Of a stretch of 48,955 bases of DNA, positions 1-10,580 are shown piece after piece (positions within the stretch are counted from its first letter, which is position 1; every line of letters begins with the position of its first letter). This stretch comes from Priapulus caudatus (Eukaryota > Priapulida > Priapulimorpha > Priapulimorphida > Priapulidae), in contig NW_014577244.1 in assembly GCF_000485595.1 (NCBI RefSeq), positions 357,186 to 406,140 on the forward strand, read 5' to 3'. The notes below the pieces were generated by a model. It had not been told where the DNA came from and ran no database searches. It saw nothing but the letters and a program-made list of their open reading frames with translations. The position numbers were made by a program, and so were the translations under genes.

Positions 1-39
<39 letters not shown>

Positions 40-110
40 ACGCATGGGCGCACTCACACGCACGCACGCGCGCACGCACACACACGCACGCACACACACA
101 CACACACACA
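1..110. repeat. (CA)n microsatellite with CG interruptions
   Basis: Nearly pure CA/TG dinucleotide with CACG variants, running off the left edge. On the minus strand it lies about 250 bases past the splice donor of exon A, so it is intronic in the SAM-domain gene. An inverted counterpart is the TG array at 20,223-20,692. Such arrays are common places for assembly breaks and wrong joins. Confidence 0.95.
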
Positions 111-362
111 CATATTACATTATATATTAATTATGTACATATTTAGGCTACGCCAGTATAAGGAACGGTCGCAATCTGCAATCTTCTCAAATATACCAAC
201 CTCCCATCAAGATCCAACCTTCTAATAAACTGACTAATAAACCTTCTGACTGATAAAATATAATTAATTAAATAAATAAATAAATAAATAAATAGATAGC
301 TAATTAACTATATACATTCATATATATATATATATATATATATCGTTCGTTATAATTCATAC

Positions 363-1032
363 CTGTCAGCCGGGCTGTTGTTGTACTTGGCCGCCAGGTT
401 TCGCATGAATTCGCTGTAGTTGCGTCTGACGTACTCCGCCTCACGGCTCAGCGCGATGTCGCTATAGCTGTCATAGCCTAGCATCCCGGGGCGCGACGCC
501 TTCCGCTGCGGGTCTCCCGTCGGAAACAGGCTCGTGTAGGCGAATGGGGGTACCCAGGGCGGCCGCGCCACGGCCGACGGGGCAGCGTGCTCGGCGGGTA
601 AGTGGTAGCGCGGCGGCTCGCCGCTGTACTCCCTGTGGAAGATCGGCGTCGGCTTGCAGGGTAGCCGCTCGGCGCCAGCGTCCGTCGTCACTGGAGTCGT
701 CGCCGGCGGCGACCGCTGCTCGACCTTCACGTCGCGTTCCGACTTGACGCTGGCCGTCTCGACGTCCGACATGTTCTGCGCCGACGACGCGTTCTCGCCG
801 ACGTCGATTTCGCTCTGCTCGCCGACGTCCGAGTCCGCATTCTTTGGTTGTTCGGGCGACGCGCATTTCGAAGCATCGTCGTCGTTGTCGTCGCCGCCGA
901 CCGTTTCCGTTATGTTCTTGATCGTCAGCCGCGACTCGACGGGTCGCGACGTTCCTTCTTCGATGGCCCGCAGGGCGGCGCTCTCGTCGCTATCGTCTTT
1001 CCTGAAGTACTTCTCGCCGTCCTTCGAGCCAG
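363..1032 (-). CDS. SAMD7/SAMD11-like gene, internal exon A
   Basis: Open exon of 670 bases coding about 222 residues. The acceptor is a pyrimidine-rich stretch ending CTCCGTAG (minus strand) and the donor is CAG|GTATGA at the 3' end. It opens with two bases completing a codon and ends with two bases (AG), which exon B at 4,585 completes in frame (residues D-S-T-V-D). Residues 47-54 are acidic (GGDDNDDD). Two sumoylation-type motifs (VKSE, VKVE) lie near 96-105, followed by a proline-rich stretch and a charged end (residues 197-223) that looks helical. No enzyme domain is visible. The family acts as nuclear repressors linked to Polycomb PRC1 through the C-terminal SAM domain. In this window the exon sits downstream of exons B and C, which is the wrong order. 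A frameshifted inverted copy is at 19,255-19,959. Assignment to the SAM gene rests on phase and context. Confidence 0.7.
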
Positions 1033-1410
1033 CTACGGAGAGCAGAAACAAAACCTCCATTACCGCGTGGTGGCGCGTCAGCAGCCGCAGCAGACGACGG
1101 CGACGACGTGGGACGCAGCGTCGTCGCTACGAGAACGCATCGCTGCCGAGCAGTGTCGCGAATCGTCGGCGTTGCCAACCGACGTTGTGATCTCGAATAC
1201 GTTTAGAAAACTGATGCGTGCACGCAAAAACGCAGGTTCACTCAACGCAGGCACGCGCAGGCGTACACGCGCCAGTAAGTAGCTGTAGTGGTGAGCAGCG
1301 TCAAGACTGTAGCGATTCGCTGCTGGGCTGCCGATGCTATCCGTATATGATTGCAGGTGGTAATCATATCATTGCCCTGGTAATCACTGGTTGACGCGCG
1401 TCGACTTCTT

Positions 1411-1411
<1 letters not shown>

Positions 1412-1482
<71 letters not shown>
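1412..1482. repeat. (GA)n followed by (CA)n microsatellite
   Basis: About 35 bases of GA run directly into about 35 bases of CA. Similarity to the inverted copy at 18.8-20.7 kb ends in this tract; the counterpart is a CT-rich stretch at 18,790-18,842. It is therefore one boundary of the shorter inverted duplication and a likely misjoin point. Confidence 0.9.
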
Positions 1483-1483
<1 letters not shown>

Positions 1484-3227
1484 GAGTGTACTCTTTGATA
1501 TCTCATACTATTAAACGTATATAACAAAATATTGATCATCACTGCAATGATATTTAATTGAAATAAACATGTTTATCGAGTTCAATCATACATCGTTCTC
1601 CATGTACGTACGAGTTTTACTTAATACAAGTACAATCGCCGCAATTTTTGGCAGAACTGCTCTACATCCGACAACACATAACGATGGAAACAACAACGCA
1701 ACTATCTAAACTCTACTCTACTAACTAACAACTCTATCGTGCAAACGTTGCGTAACAGGCTGCCTTATAGCTATCTCTGAACATTTGAGATCTGAACTAT
1801 ACTCGTCCGCAGTGCTCGGCGTTCATCAACCCTACTGATTCCTGATCGAATTACGATACCCGACCCGGAGCAATGTGCGTGTGAACCTGTCGTGCACATG
1901 AACGGTTAACTAGTTCCTGACATTCGCTATACACGGCGTTCGTGTCAGCAGCTTTTGGTCTACGTGGCGAGGGGGCAACTATGGTCGATCTATATCTTTC
2001 GGCGTGGCCGCAACTACATGCTGCTGCTACCTATGGGCGCGTACACGCTGCTACGTCTCCGAACTGTAAAAAGCTATTGTAACTACGCGGCTCGCGGTAG
2101 TGTAAATTCGAGCGCAAACGAAGAAAATGTACACGGTATTCACAACTTGCTCTCTGTACAAATTATTAATTAAAAAATCAATTAATTAATTTATTAATTA
2201 ATTTATTATTAATTTTAATTATCTTACAAATTGAAAAAAAGTAACTTCGATGAGGATTCAATCATAATTATCACACAATGATAACACCCTCCTGTCTATC
2301 ACAGCTGTCCCTGGCTTTGGTTTCATACTGGCGAACTATTAAGTTTATAGAGATATTTACTACATCGGGTATAAAGGAAAATCTGAGATGAGCTTATAGG
2401 CAGTGATATTGGTATCCATGCTTGAAAGCTGGGAATAGGGAGGAATAGAGCTTCCCCTATCATACACCGTCGATCGCAACGTGTGAGAACGAAATTACAA
2501 TTGCGACGCACCACGCGCGCTGGCGAGCGGTATTATTTTTCGTAAAACATCGATTGTTCCTGAGTTGGATTTAAGACTGCAGAATCACAGGGTGGAGGTG
2601 TAAGGTACTATATAATATAGGGACTGCATGCGTCTACTTGTGGGTGGTGAGAGCGCGCACATTGTAACGCGTATCGCGTGCGTGCTTCGTCGTCGAGTTG
2701 ATGTCCGCCTCCCGCCAGAATGCAGTCACGCTGCAGCATGCACAGAAACCTTCTAATACAGAAGCAACCCAGTTTCTTTACCACGACGTTGCCACATTGG
2801 ACACTGCAACCGATTTGGAAGGAAAGAAATGCAGCAGCGCTATCACAGCAGTTAAAACACATACTATCATTGTACTGTTATGTGCGGCCGCTGACTGTTC
2901 AAAAACTCGGCAAAGTAATGGCCCGACTTTCATATCTTTTCGATTTTCGAATGATTACATATTACTATTAAGTAAGAATGCATCATTATAGAAATAAAAA
3001 CCCCGCGCACTATGTAATGCTGAAGCCGGCGGCGACCCTAGCGATCCTGGTGGTTCGTGGCTGTAACCGTATTTCCACGATGATAGCGAACCAGGATGGG
3101 AGGTCTCTCTGGTGATGGAAGGTATCTGTTATGAAAGGAGGTCTCTGAAACGCTGACTTTCGGAATTGGTTCAGCAGTGCGGCTGCGTGCATCGGCGTCA
3201 TCTGGCGGCGATTAAGTAAGCTAGGTT
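1483..3227. other. Non-coding stretch, probable 3' flank/UTR of the SAM gene
   Basis: No convincing coding exon. An AT-rich run at 2,163-2,215 carries two minus-strand AATAAA hexamers (plus-strand TTTATT at 2,190-2,195 and 2,202-2,207), about 1 kb past the stop of exon C. They are candidate polyadenylation signals, but AT-rich runs produce this motif by chance. Confidence 0.4.
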
Positions 3228-3419
3228 CTACACGTCGGCTTTCCTGGAGTTGTGGCAGTGCAGGCAGTGAGAGCAGACGGCGCAATAGTTGCTGTTGATT
3301 TTGCTGACGCTGGCTCGCAGCTTCAGAGCCGGTCCCAGCTTCATGCCCATATTGTTCATCAGGTGGTCTTCAGTGAGCAACGCGAGCGCTGCTCCATCTA
3401 TCGAATGATCTCGAAACAT
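3228..3419 (-). CDS. SAMD7/SAMD11-like gene, terminal exon C
   Basis: Codes the second half of a SAM domain, 63 residues to a TAG stop. The acceptor (TTTTCAG) is followed directly by ATGTTTCGAGATCAT. Joined in phase 0 to exon B it completes a SAM domain: WSVADVCDFV in exon B, then FRDHSIDGAALALLTEDHL and MGMKLGPALKLRASV here, matching the family pattern W-x-V-x-D-V and the GxKLGPALK signature of SAMD7/SAMD11 and polyhomeotic-like proteins. SAM domains of this group form homo- and hetero-polymers; the vertebrate relatives bind Polycomb PRC1 in photoreceptor nuclei. After the SAM helix the protein ends in a short cysteine cluster, CAVCSHCLHCH, 11 residues before the stop. The exon is intact. 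Family assignment is firm; orthology to SAMD7 versus SAMD11 is not resolved. Confidence 0.88.
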   Translation of the reverse strand: MFRDHSIDGAALALLTEDHLMNNMGMKLGPALKLRASVSKINSNYCAVCSHCLHCHNSRKADV

Positions 3420-3810
3420 CTGAAAAGAGAATAGGAATTAGGTGACGTGGGAAGATTACTCTTAAACACACCACAGCTTTCCGAATGTCGTCTTTGTTTT
3501 TATAAACCATGCCAGACATTAAACAAGAAAACCGCTAGCAAGTAAAATGGGTTGCTTTGTAGAATTAGCAGTCAAAATGTGCAATATACGTGCTAACAGA
3601 ATTATATACACCGTACTTACACTGCAGCCCGGGGAAGTTAATTAACAGAGTGTATATAATGAGCGCATAATATTTAAAAAAACGCACGACTGACGTTCTC
3701 GTTAAACGGCGCGCTTCCAAAAAGCAACGCGGTCCTTTTAAAGCAGAAATGAAACATTTACAAAATGATAATATTATTTATTATCTTCTTATCGACTTAA
3801 CCCCGCTAAC

Positions 3811-4585
3811 CTCTGAGTATTCCGAGCAGAGATCGATGGCGCTGACAAAATCACAGACGTCGGCAACCGACCACGTTGTCATTGACGGCCCGTCCTTGCC
3901 CTCCGCGCACGTGCTGCCACCTTTCGACGTGTCGGATCGGGTCGAATGAACACCGGGCGAATCGCGCGGTGTCGACGCGCGCGAGTTTGGGCAGATACGG
4001 TTCGGCGACGTGACTTCCGGTCGATCGCGGCCGACGACGTCGACCTCTTCGTCTTCCTTAACCGCGTCAGGCTGACTGAGCATGCGCGTGAGCAGCGTCT
4101 CCTGCTGCTGCTGCTGCTGCTGCTGGTGGTGTTGCTGCTGCTGCTGTTGCGCCGCCACCTGCATCTGGCTGGCGTACAGCTTCGACATGCTCAGTGGCGC
4201 CGCCCACGGGAAGATGGGGAACTGCGGCGCGGCTGGGTGCGGCGGCAGGCGCGTCAGTTCGTAGGCAGGCAGCGAGTCGCGCTGCCGCTTTGCACTCACG
4301 TCATACGAGTCCTGCGTGCGCGACAGTCGCTTCGGCGGCGGCGCGTCGGCGTGCGCATGCGCGTACCGGCTCTCCGCACCGCGCCCGACGTTCTGTAGAC
4401 CCTTCATGCGCAGCCGCAGCTCCTCGGCGAGCTGCTCCGACTCAGTGTAGGTGGCGCTGCTGCGTCCGTCGGCGTCTGCGCGGCCACGCTCTCCCGCGGT
4501 GGTGCTAGGCGGGAGAGAGGCGCCCCGGGAGGCGTGATTCAGGATTCTCTGCCTGTCCGCCGTCAGGCCGGGCTCGTCCACCGTA
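3811..4585 (-). CDS. SAMD7/SAMD11-like gene, exon B (polyQ and first half of SAM)
   Basis: Open exon of 775 bases: one base completing a serine codon plus 258 codons. Acceptor TTCTCGTTACAG, donor GAG|GTTAGC. In order: STVDEPGLTADRQRIL start; a charged helical stretch (about 48-63, SEQLAEELRLRMKGL); basic patches PPPKRLSR and KRQRD (about 83-103, possible nuclear localisation); a proline-rich FPIFPW segment; a Q/H-rich tract (146-161) encoded by a CTG/CAG repeat; an acidic KEDEEVDVV patch; a Ser/Thr-Pro rich linker; and the start of the SAM domain at W238 (WSVADVCDFVSAI). It joins exon C without a frame break. The polyQ tract is of the kind that varies in length between alleles. Its 5' neighbour should be exon A, whose end phase fits exactly, yet A lies 3 kb downstream here. 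Confidence 0.85.
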
Positions 4586-4676
4586 CTGTAACGAGAAATG
4601 TAGAAGAACGCGCCGTTAGTTTCTGTCACAGCGTAAAGTAGCGTGTGTAGACGACAGCAAGTAGCGACCAGGTGTT

Positions 4677-4915
4677 GTATATATATATATATAATATATA
4701 CACGCACACACACACATGCGCACGCACGCACGCACGCACGCGCGCACAGCTGCACACACACACACACACACGCACACACACACGCACACACACACGCACA
4801 CGCACACACACACACACGCGCACGCACACGACACGCGACACGCGACACGCACACGCACACGCACACGCACACGCGCACGCACACGACACGCACACGCACA
4901 CGCACACGCACACGC

Positions 4916-4969
<54 letters not shown>

Positions 4970-4976
4970 ACATACA
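4677..4976. repeat. (TA)n plus long compound (CA)n/(CACG)n array
   Basis: About 300 bases of alternating purine-pyrimidine sequence, a short TA run followed by CA with CACG and CGACACG variants. It begins about 90 bases upstream (minus strand) of the exon B acceptor, so it is in the intron before exon B. Exon A is likewise followed by a TG/CA array at 1-110, so the two arrays may be the two ends of one intronic repeat split by misassembly. Confidence 0.92.
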
Positions 4977-6239
4977 ATTTAGTGTATTATGGTTTTCGTG
5001 TTGATATCTTGTTATACGTTTTTGGGGACGATTTAGTGTAACAACGCTTTCCGTTAACGGAGGCATAGTCGCACAATTCCTTGACACCGCTCATGCAGCT
5101 GGGCTATTTATTTACTCATTTTCTATCTAATTATATAATGCAGGTATTCATTCACAAGTTGGGCCACATTACCAATACCCCCATTGCCACAGAATAACAA
5201 TTCTCGCGCTAAAAAGTAAGAAGATGACGAAATGTTTCCCAACAATTGACGAGGCAACAACGACAGTCGCCTCTACGTTTGCTCCATATTTCACTGCAAG
5301 CCGATGAGATAGAACTTCTAATGAGTGGCGTCGGTAAGTGGTGTTCGATATACGCCTGCGTGACGGATTGCAATGTGGAAATCGAATACAGTCAGCGCGT
5401 TTTGCAATAGTTTACTAGGTCACAAGTACACTCTCTGCCCAGCGCATCTATTACGTACAGCCGAGGGGAACCGACTACCGATATGTAGGTTGAACAGTTT
5501 CTCGCCGCAGCGATGCGTGCGCGTCTGCCGACGAACGAGTATACGCGCCTATCGGCACCATCGTCATCATCCCTAGCATCTCCAGGTAGATTTATATACC
5601 TGATGAGTAATGTAGGCAATCATGCGGACGTGATCACCAGATCGTTCCTATCGTATTCGAAGCGATCGAAACTAGTTCATCTCAACCCTCGCGTTTACGC
5701 GTGCATTCCTTCCATGTCGACTTGATTTGTCGCGCTCTTCGCTCGACATCATCCTACTTCCAAAAGCCAAGATAACTCTCACAACGGAAACAAGTAAAGT
5801 TAGTTTACAACGGCGCGTTTGCAGTTGCGTTGATTTGATATAGCAAACGGACTTGTCGTACTCATGTACGTTGCGACATCACCACGATTCTTAAATCAAC
5901 CAAAAAGGCTCGCACTTGAAGCAATTTTACCACAATGTAAGCTAAGTCATTTGCCGACGCTTGCGCTGTTTAAATATACCAGAATTCTCAAATCTGTAAT
6001 AATTTCCACGGTTGAAGCGATGTTGTCCAGGCGTCTTTGTAGTTGTCGTGGCTGACCGAACGCCAACGAATGAGACGAATTGAGGTGATTTGGAAATTAG
6101 CGTTGCAAATCACCGCTTTGGAAAATTGAATAAATTTCAAGACATTTTATTTTATGTTAATATTATACGCTAATGTACGCGACGTTGTATTAACGTGCTC
6201 TCATTTGCTGATCGAATATTCGCATTAGCCTTTAAATGT
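4977..6239. other. Non-coding stretch
   Basis: AT-rich sequence without a recognisable exon, RNA gene or repeat family. Several short reading frames exist but lack flanking splice signals and protein-like composition. Confidence 0.4.
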
Positions 6240-6701
6240 TTAAAACGCATAGTTCAGCCGGTGAGCGTCTGTCTGCACTGACGCAGGGTGCGTTGTCATA
6301 GCACCCGCCGGCAAAGGGAGCGAGTTACCAGCTCGTATAAAAGGCGCAATTCTTCGACACAAGACTATTTCCAATCCTAACATTTTGCTTTTTAATCGAT
6401 GCGACACGGAAAACACAAAAAAAGCTTTTACCCTAAGACCAGAACAGATTTTAACAATGTGTTCTATTATGGACGCAACATTTTTTCCAATCCCGGTGTC
6501 TAGAAAAATGTCCGTGAAAGAGTTCCGCTGCAGTAATTTCTGTCTATAATGTGTTATCATATACTCATAAGATTTATTCTCGATCGTTAATACAGAAAAT
6601 CTGCCATAAAATCGTTCCTTCCACATTTTAGCAAGATATTTTGTATCAGTCCTTACAATTACCTTTACCGTTCTCAGAGACAAATCTACAAACTTGTACA
6701 T
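6240..6701 (-). CDS. Unrecognised open reading frame, 153 residues
   Basis: A minus-strand frame from ATG at 6,701 to a stop at 6,240. The translation is rich in Lys, Arg and aromatic residues (it begins MYKFVDLSLRTVKV) and matches no family I recognise. Codon use is AT-rich, unlike the GC-rich SAM, SAND and chitin synthase exons here. No signal peptide or membrane helix is evident. The length is more than expected by chance but not by much, so it may be spurious or a transposon relic. Confidence 0.15.
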   Translation of the reverse strand: MYKFVDLSLRTVKVIVRTDTKYLAKMWKERFYGRFSVLTIENKSYEYMITHYRQKLLQRNSFTDIFLDTGIGKNVASIIEHIVKICSGLRVKAFFVFSVSHRLKSKMLGLEIVLCRRIAPFIRAGNSLPLPAGAMTTHPASVQTDAHRLNYAF

Positions 6702-7058
6702 CTAATCGGCTAATTGCGAAGACCTGACTCAACCCTTGCGATTGTCGGGATTTATAACCGTATATATTCACGAAGTCGTGACTTATAATCGAAAACAAGT
6801 TATAATTTTTTGTTGCGGTTCGCTACCGCTCCGCGTTGAGCATGATTTATAAACGCCACAGAGGGGAAATCCTTCGCAGATGACGCAGCGCAGACAAAGA
6901 GGCTTAAACATAGAGGCGGGTGCAAGCCGAAAATTAGGAGATCACACGCTGAAGGTGTGAGGTCACGGGGAAACACAATTGCGGCATTTCTTCGCACTCG
7001 CCGGTTCCCTGGTATTATTATCGCTGCCCGCTTGTGACCTAAAGAAACGCAACCGCGT

Positions 7059-7141
7059 CTATGCACACACGCATGTACGCGCACATTCTCTTACACATAG
7101 ATGCGCACACACGCGAGCGCGCACACACATACACACACACA

Positions 7142-7191
<50 letters not shown>

Positions 7192-7247
7192 TCCACACAC
7201 ATGCATACACACGCACGCGCGCACACACGCACACATACAGAACACAG

Positions 7248-7292
<45 letters not shown>

Positions 7293-7315
7293 AACACACA
7301 CACGCGCGCGCGCGC

Positions 7316-7357
<42 letters not shown>

Positions 7358-7384
7358 GCGCGCACACGCACACACACACGCACG
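7059..7384. repeat. Compound (CA)n / (CACG)n microsatellite
   Basis: About 325 bases of CA with frequent CGCG interruptions. The sequence to its right, up to the 25-N gap, looks less polished than that to the left, so the array may mark the end of a well-assembled contig. Confidence 0.93.
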
Positions 7385-10300
7385 GAGATTTTACTGCTAA
7401 GTAGCAAGCCCCGTTTTACAGTATTACTTGCTTAAAATACACCGTAATGTCAATCATAAGACAAGAATTTTATGTATTCACTAAGCTTAAATGTAAGGAC
7501 TGAGCTAACTTAGACAGTAAAGTCAGATAAGGCCCTATGGCCTATGGCTATAACAGTAAGGCCTAGTCAGCTTTATTCGTCGGACGCCAAACTGCGGGGC
7601 GAGAGAGCGGACCAGGGCCTGAGCCTACTTCACGATTGTGCTGAATTTCCACTTTCTCTACAACAAATTGCCCTTCCTCTGGCACTCTGCATTTCGGGTG
7701 CAAAAACCCACTTGCACCATTTCCTTATTTCCGCCAAACGGTGGAAAATCTCTATGCCGGATTGAATGTGGTCGAGTGGCGGTGTGGACGACCGGCAATG
7801 AGTTACTAGTACCGCTAAAGTACTGCTAGCAGTCGAGTGGTTTTTCCCCCGGAAGGCAATTGTGTGTCATAAAACCAATACGGGCTGAATACTTTGGCAT
7901 CTATCTATCTGGCACATATAATCCATCAGATAGATTCACTATCGATTGCTATTAAAGAAAAGCGCATTCCGGAAAAGTAATACAAGAGCGTGGTTCCCCC
8001 TAACCTGTATTGATACAGGCGGTTCGGGTTCTGGCTTCACTCCACTTCACGCGCCTGTTACCGCACTTGCTTCTCCAGCCCGCGCATCAAGAAACAACGG
8101 AAATCGTTGCGCCCTGCAAATCCAGAAGAGCTGTACGACGGCCAAATCAGCCAAATCAAGGCGAGCAGGCTTTTTGCCTGACCTCATTTCCCTCCATGTT
8201 ATTCAAGTTGCCTGGATCGATGGTAACGGGCTTGCGAACGCCCGAGGGTTTTTGGTGGAGGAGGACTCCGGTCCGAAGCCTTAGGTGCGGGGCGGGTAGA
8301 GAAAAACAATTTCTTCAGGTTATATTGTAGCTGAAGCTATTAACATACCGGGCGGATCCATATCAGGGGTTTAGGTGTTCTTCCCCGGCGGATATCCGAG
8401 TAGTCAAAGCCACATACTAAAACAGAGACTATAACGTCGTGTTAGCCTCCAGCGGCCGCGAGTGTCTAAAAAAAACAATGGCGCCGATCGCTTGAATCGT
8501 GGCGAAGGCACAGGCCGGCCAGTAACAGATTACGCAAGTTACTATAAACCGCAATGCCGCGGATTTTAATCATGGGTAATCGGCTCGGCGTATCTGGGAG
8601 GGAAGCGCTTTTTAGTTAGCTTTAGTATGGAATGTTTTATTCATTTCCATGTAATATCTTACCGTTTCACGGCGGATTAGGCCTCGCTTTAAAAAGGTCA
8701 ATTTGTGGAAAATTGATTTCGGAAGAGAAGGAACTATAGCCCGAAATGCTAATGTTTTTGAATCTAAGAGTAATCTTAAATATATAGTTATGAGTATGCT
8801 AAACTAATAAAACCCATTTACTAAAATTGTAAATTCTAATTTAGTACAGTAATTATGAAATATAAGGCCTAGTTTCCCAATCTGCATTCATTACTTCACT
8901 ACCCATCATCTTACAGAATAAGTTGTAAGCAAGTCCCCAACGAAAGCGATCAACGAGTGCTTCAAATGAAGCGCAACTCAATTTGGGTTGGCAGAGGGAT
9001 AAATCGCCTTATCTTATTTGAAATTTGCCTGTATTTGAAGCAAACAGGTACCGGGGGGCATCATCGATGGCAAGGGTAATAAGTAGCTCGGTCCGCGGGG
9101 GGACCACATCGGCTGGCGAGACGGCGCTCTTCCGCATTCGTCACCCGATCAAGCTCCCCGGATTGGCCTTATCTAAGGTCCCGATGGATCATTTAAGCGC
9201 TATCCTCTTGGCAACCCATTGAGCTTGATTATTAAGCAAATCAATTGATCTTCTTTGATCAGGGTCCCGCAAGAGATCGACGATTGCTTATTCGCATCAA
9301 TGACGAATCCAGGTTGGCTCTCAGGGACCCATTCGCTGATCCATTTAAGCAATCGATGATTTGCTTTACAATTCGCCTGATTACTTGATAATGGCTTGAC
9401 TCTCTCCTATACACTTAACTATAGAACAGACTCGGTACTTAGTATACGTGTATAATAAACAGAATAAACTTAATGCTATGGTGTATAACCTGTTTTGCTT
9501 TCAATATGTTGCAATCTGAACTGGAGCAATCAAATCGCCAAATCAACTAGTGTAGGCCAGCTAATTAATTAATTAAATAATTAATAATTACACTATGTAA
9601 TCTCATTAAGGCTGGCGATTAATTAATCATTGAAATTAATTTCGCAACGGCATTATTTGTTGGTGGGAAGCGACCGCATGGACTACCGCGTAAATCGTAG
9701 CTTCGAGATCAGTTGAAGGTACGGCTTTGACCGTTACCGCGTAGCGTTGATTTTTCTTCGTAGGTTCAAGTCAAGAAACATGGGGCCTTGTAAGTGAGTC
9801 GCTGCTATTGGTTGAGCTTTGTTTCGTTGATTGTTGCTATATATAATTATACAACATGCTTGTTATTTAGAAGTTATATGCTTTAATACTAGAAATAGTG
9901 ATACATGATAACATAGATGCTCAGGGTGCTATAAGGCTTTCCCCCAGCCCAACTGCTTACATTCCCCAGTTTCTTTTTTACGACAGTCTGCAACTTTTGC
10001 TGTCGATTGCTTAATGAATTCAGTTCTCAATTTGCTAGGAGATCAGTCTTGGCGATTGCTTTGTCCGATTGGCTTAGGATGTCAGTGCTCGAATTGCTTG
10101 TCGATTGCTTGGATCAGTCCTCGATTATGCTTGTCGATTGTCTTATTAACAAAATCGCAAAGGCAATCGATGTGTGCGATCGCTTCTTGTGGATTGCTAA
10201 ATTTTTTTGTAAGGGTTAAAGTAAAACTGTACTGCATCTGATGTTTTTGAAGTTCTTGAAACTTTTGAATATGGCGTTCGACATTGTCGATATTGGAGAG

Positions 10301-10580
10301 TAACCATTCAGTTCCAAATCTTTAATGGCACTTTGATATAACACTGGGACTCTAATTGGACAGATGGTATGAATATGTAAATTTATGGTACCGGATCAAG
10401 CAGCTCCAGCCAGAAGTAACCTGTTACTTCTATTTGCTATACATTTTCCTTCAAGTTCTGAGCGAGATTCTAGGGCTTCTCGGAGTTATGGACGTTGTTT
10501 TTCAAATTACTTTTGCTTCCTGATGCACAGCGCGGTTTTACATAATTATCATACGAAGTAACATGTACATCCTGTTCATG
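7385..10580. repeat. Gene-free region with recurring AAGCAATCGA-type motifs
   Basis: No gene recognised. From about 9,190 to 9,400 and 9,995 to 10,200 variants of CGATTGCTT and its complement AAGCAATCG recur many times, often next to GATCAG or CTGATC. At 9,995-10,160 they form a degenerate direct array with units of roughly 20-40 bases. This could be a diverged satellite or an error-rich read through one. Confidence 0.45.

Noticed and set aside
4616-5087. Long open frames through CA/TG arrays (also 7,039-7,435, 20,113-20,717, 21,336-22,353)
   Set aside because: They encode only Cys-Val or Thr-His alternation in every frame, a property of the dinucleotide repeat and not of genes.
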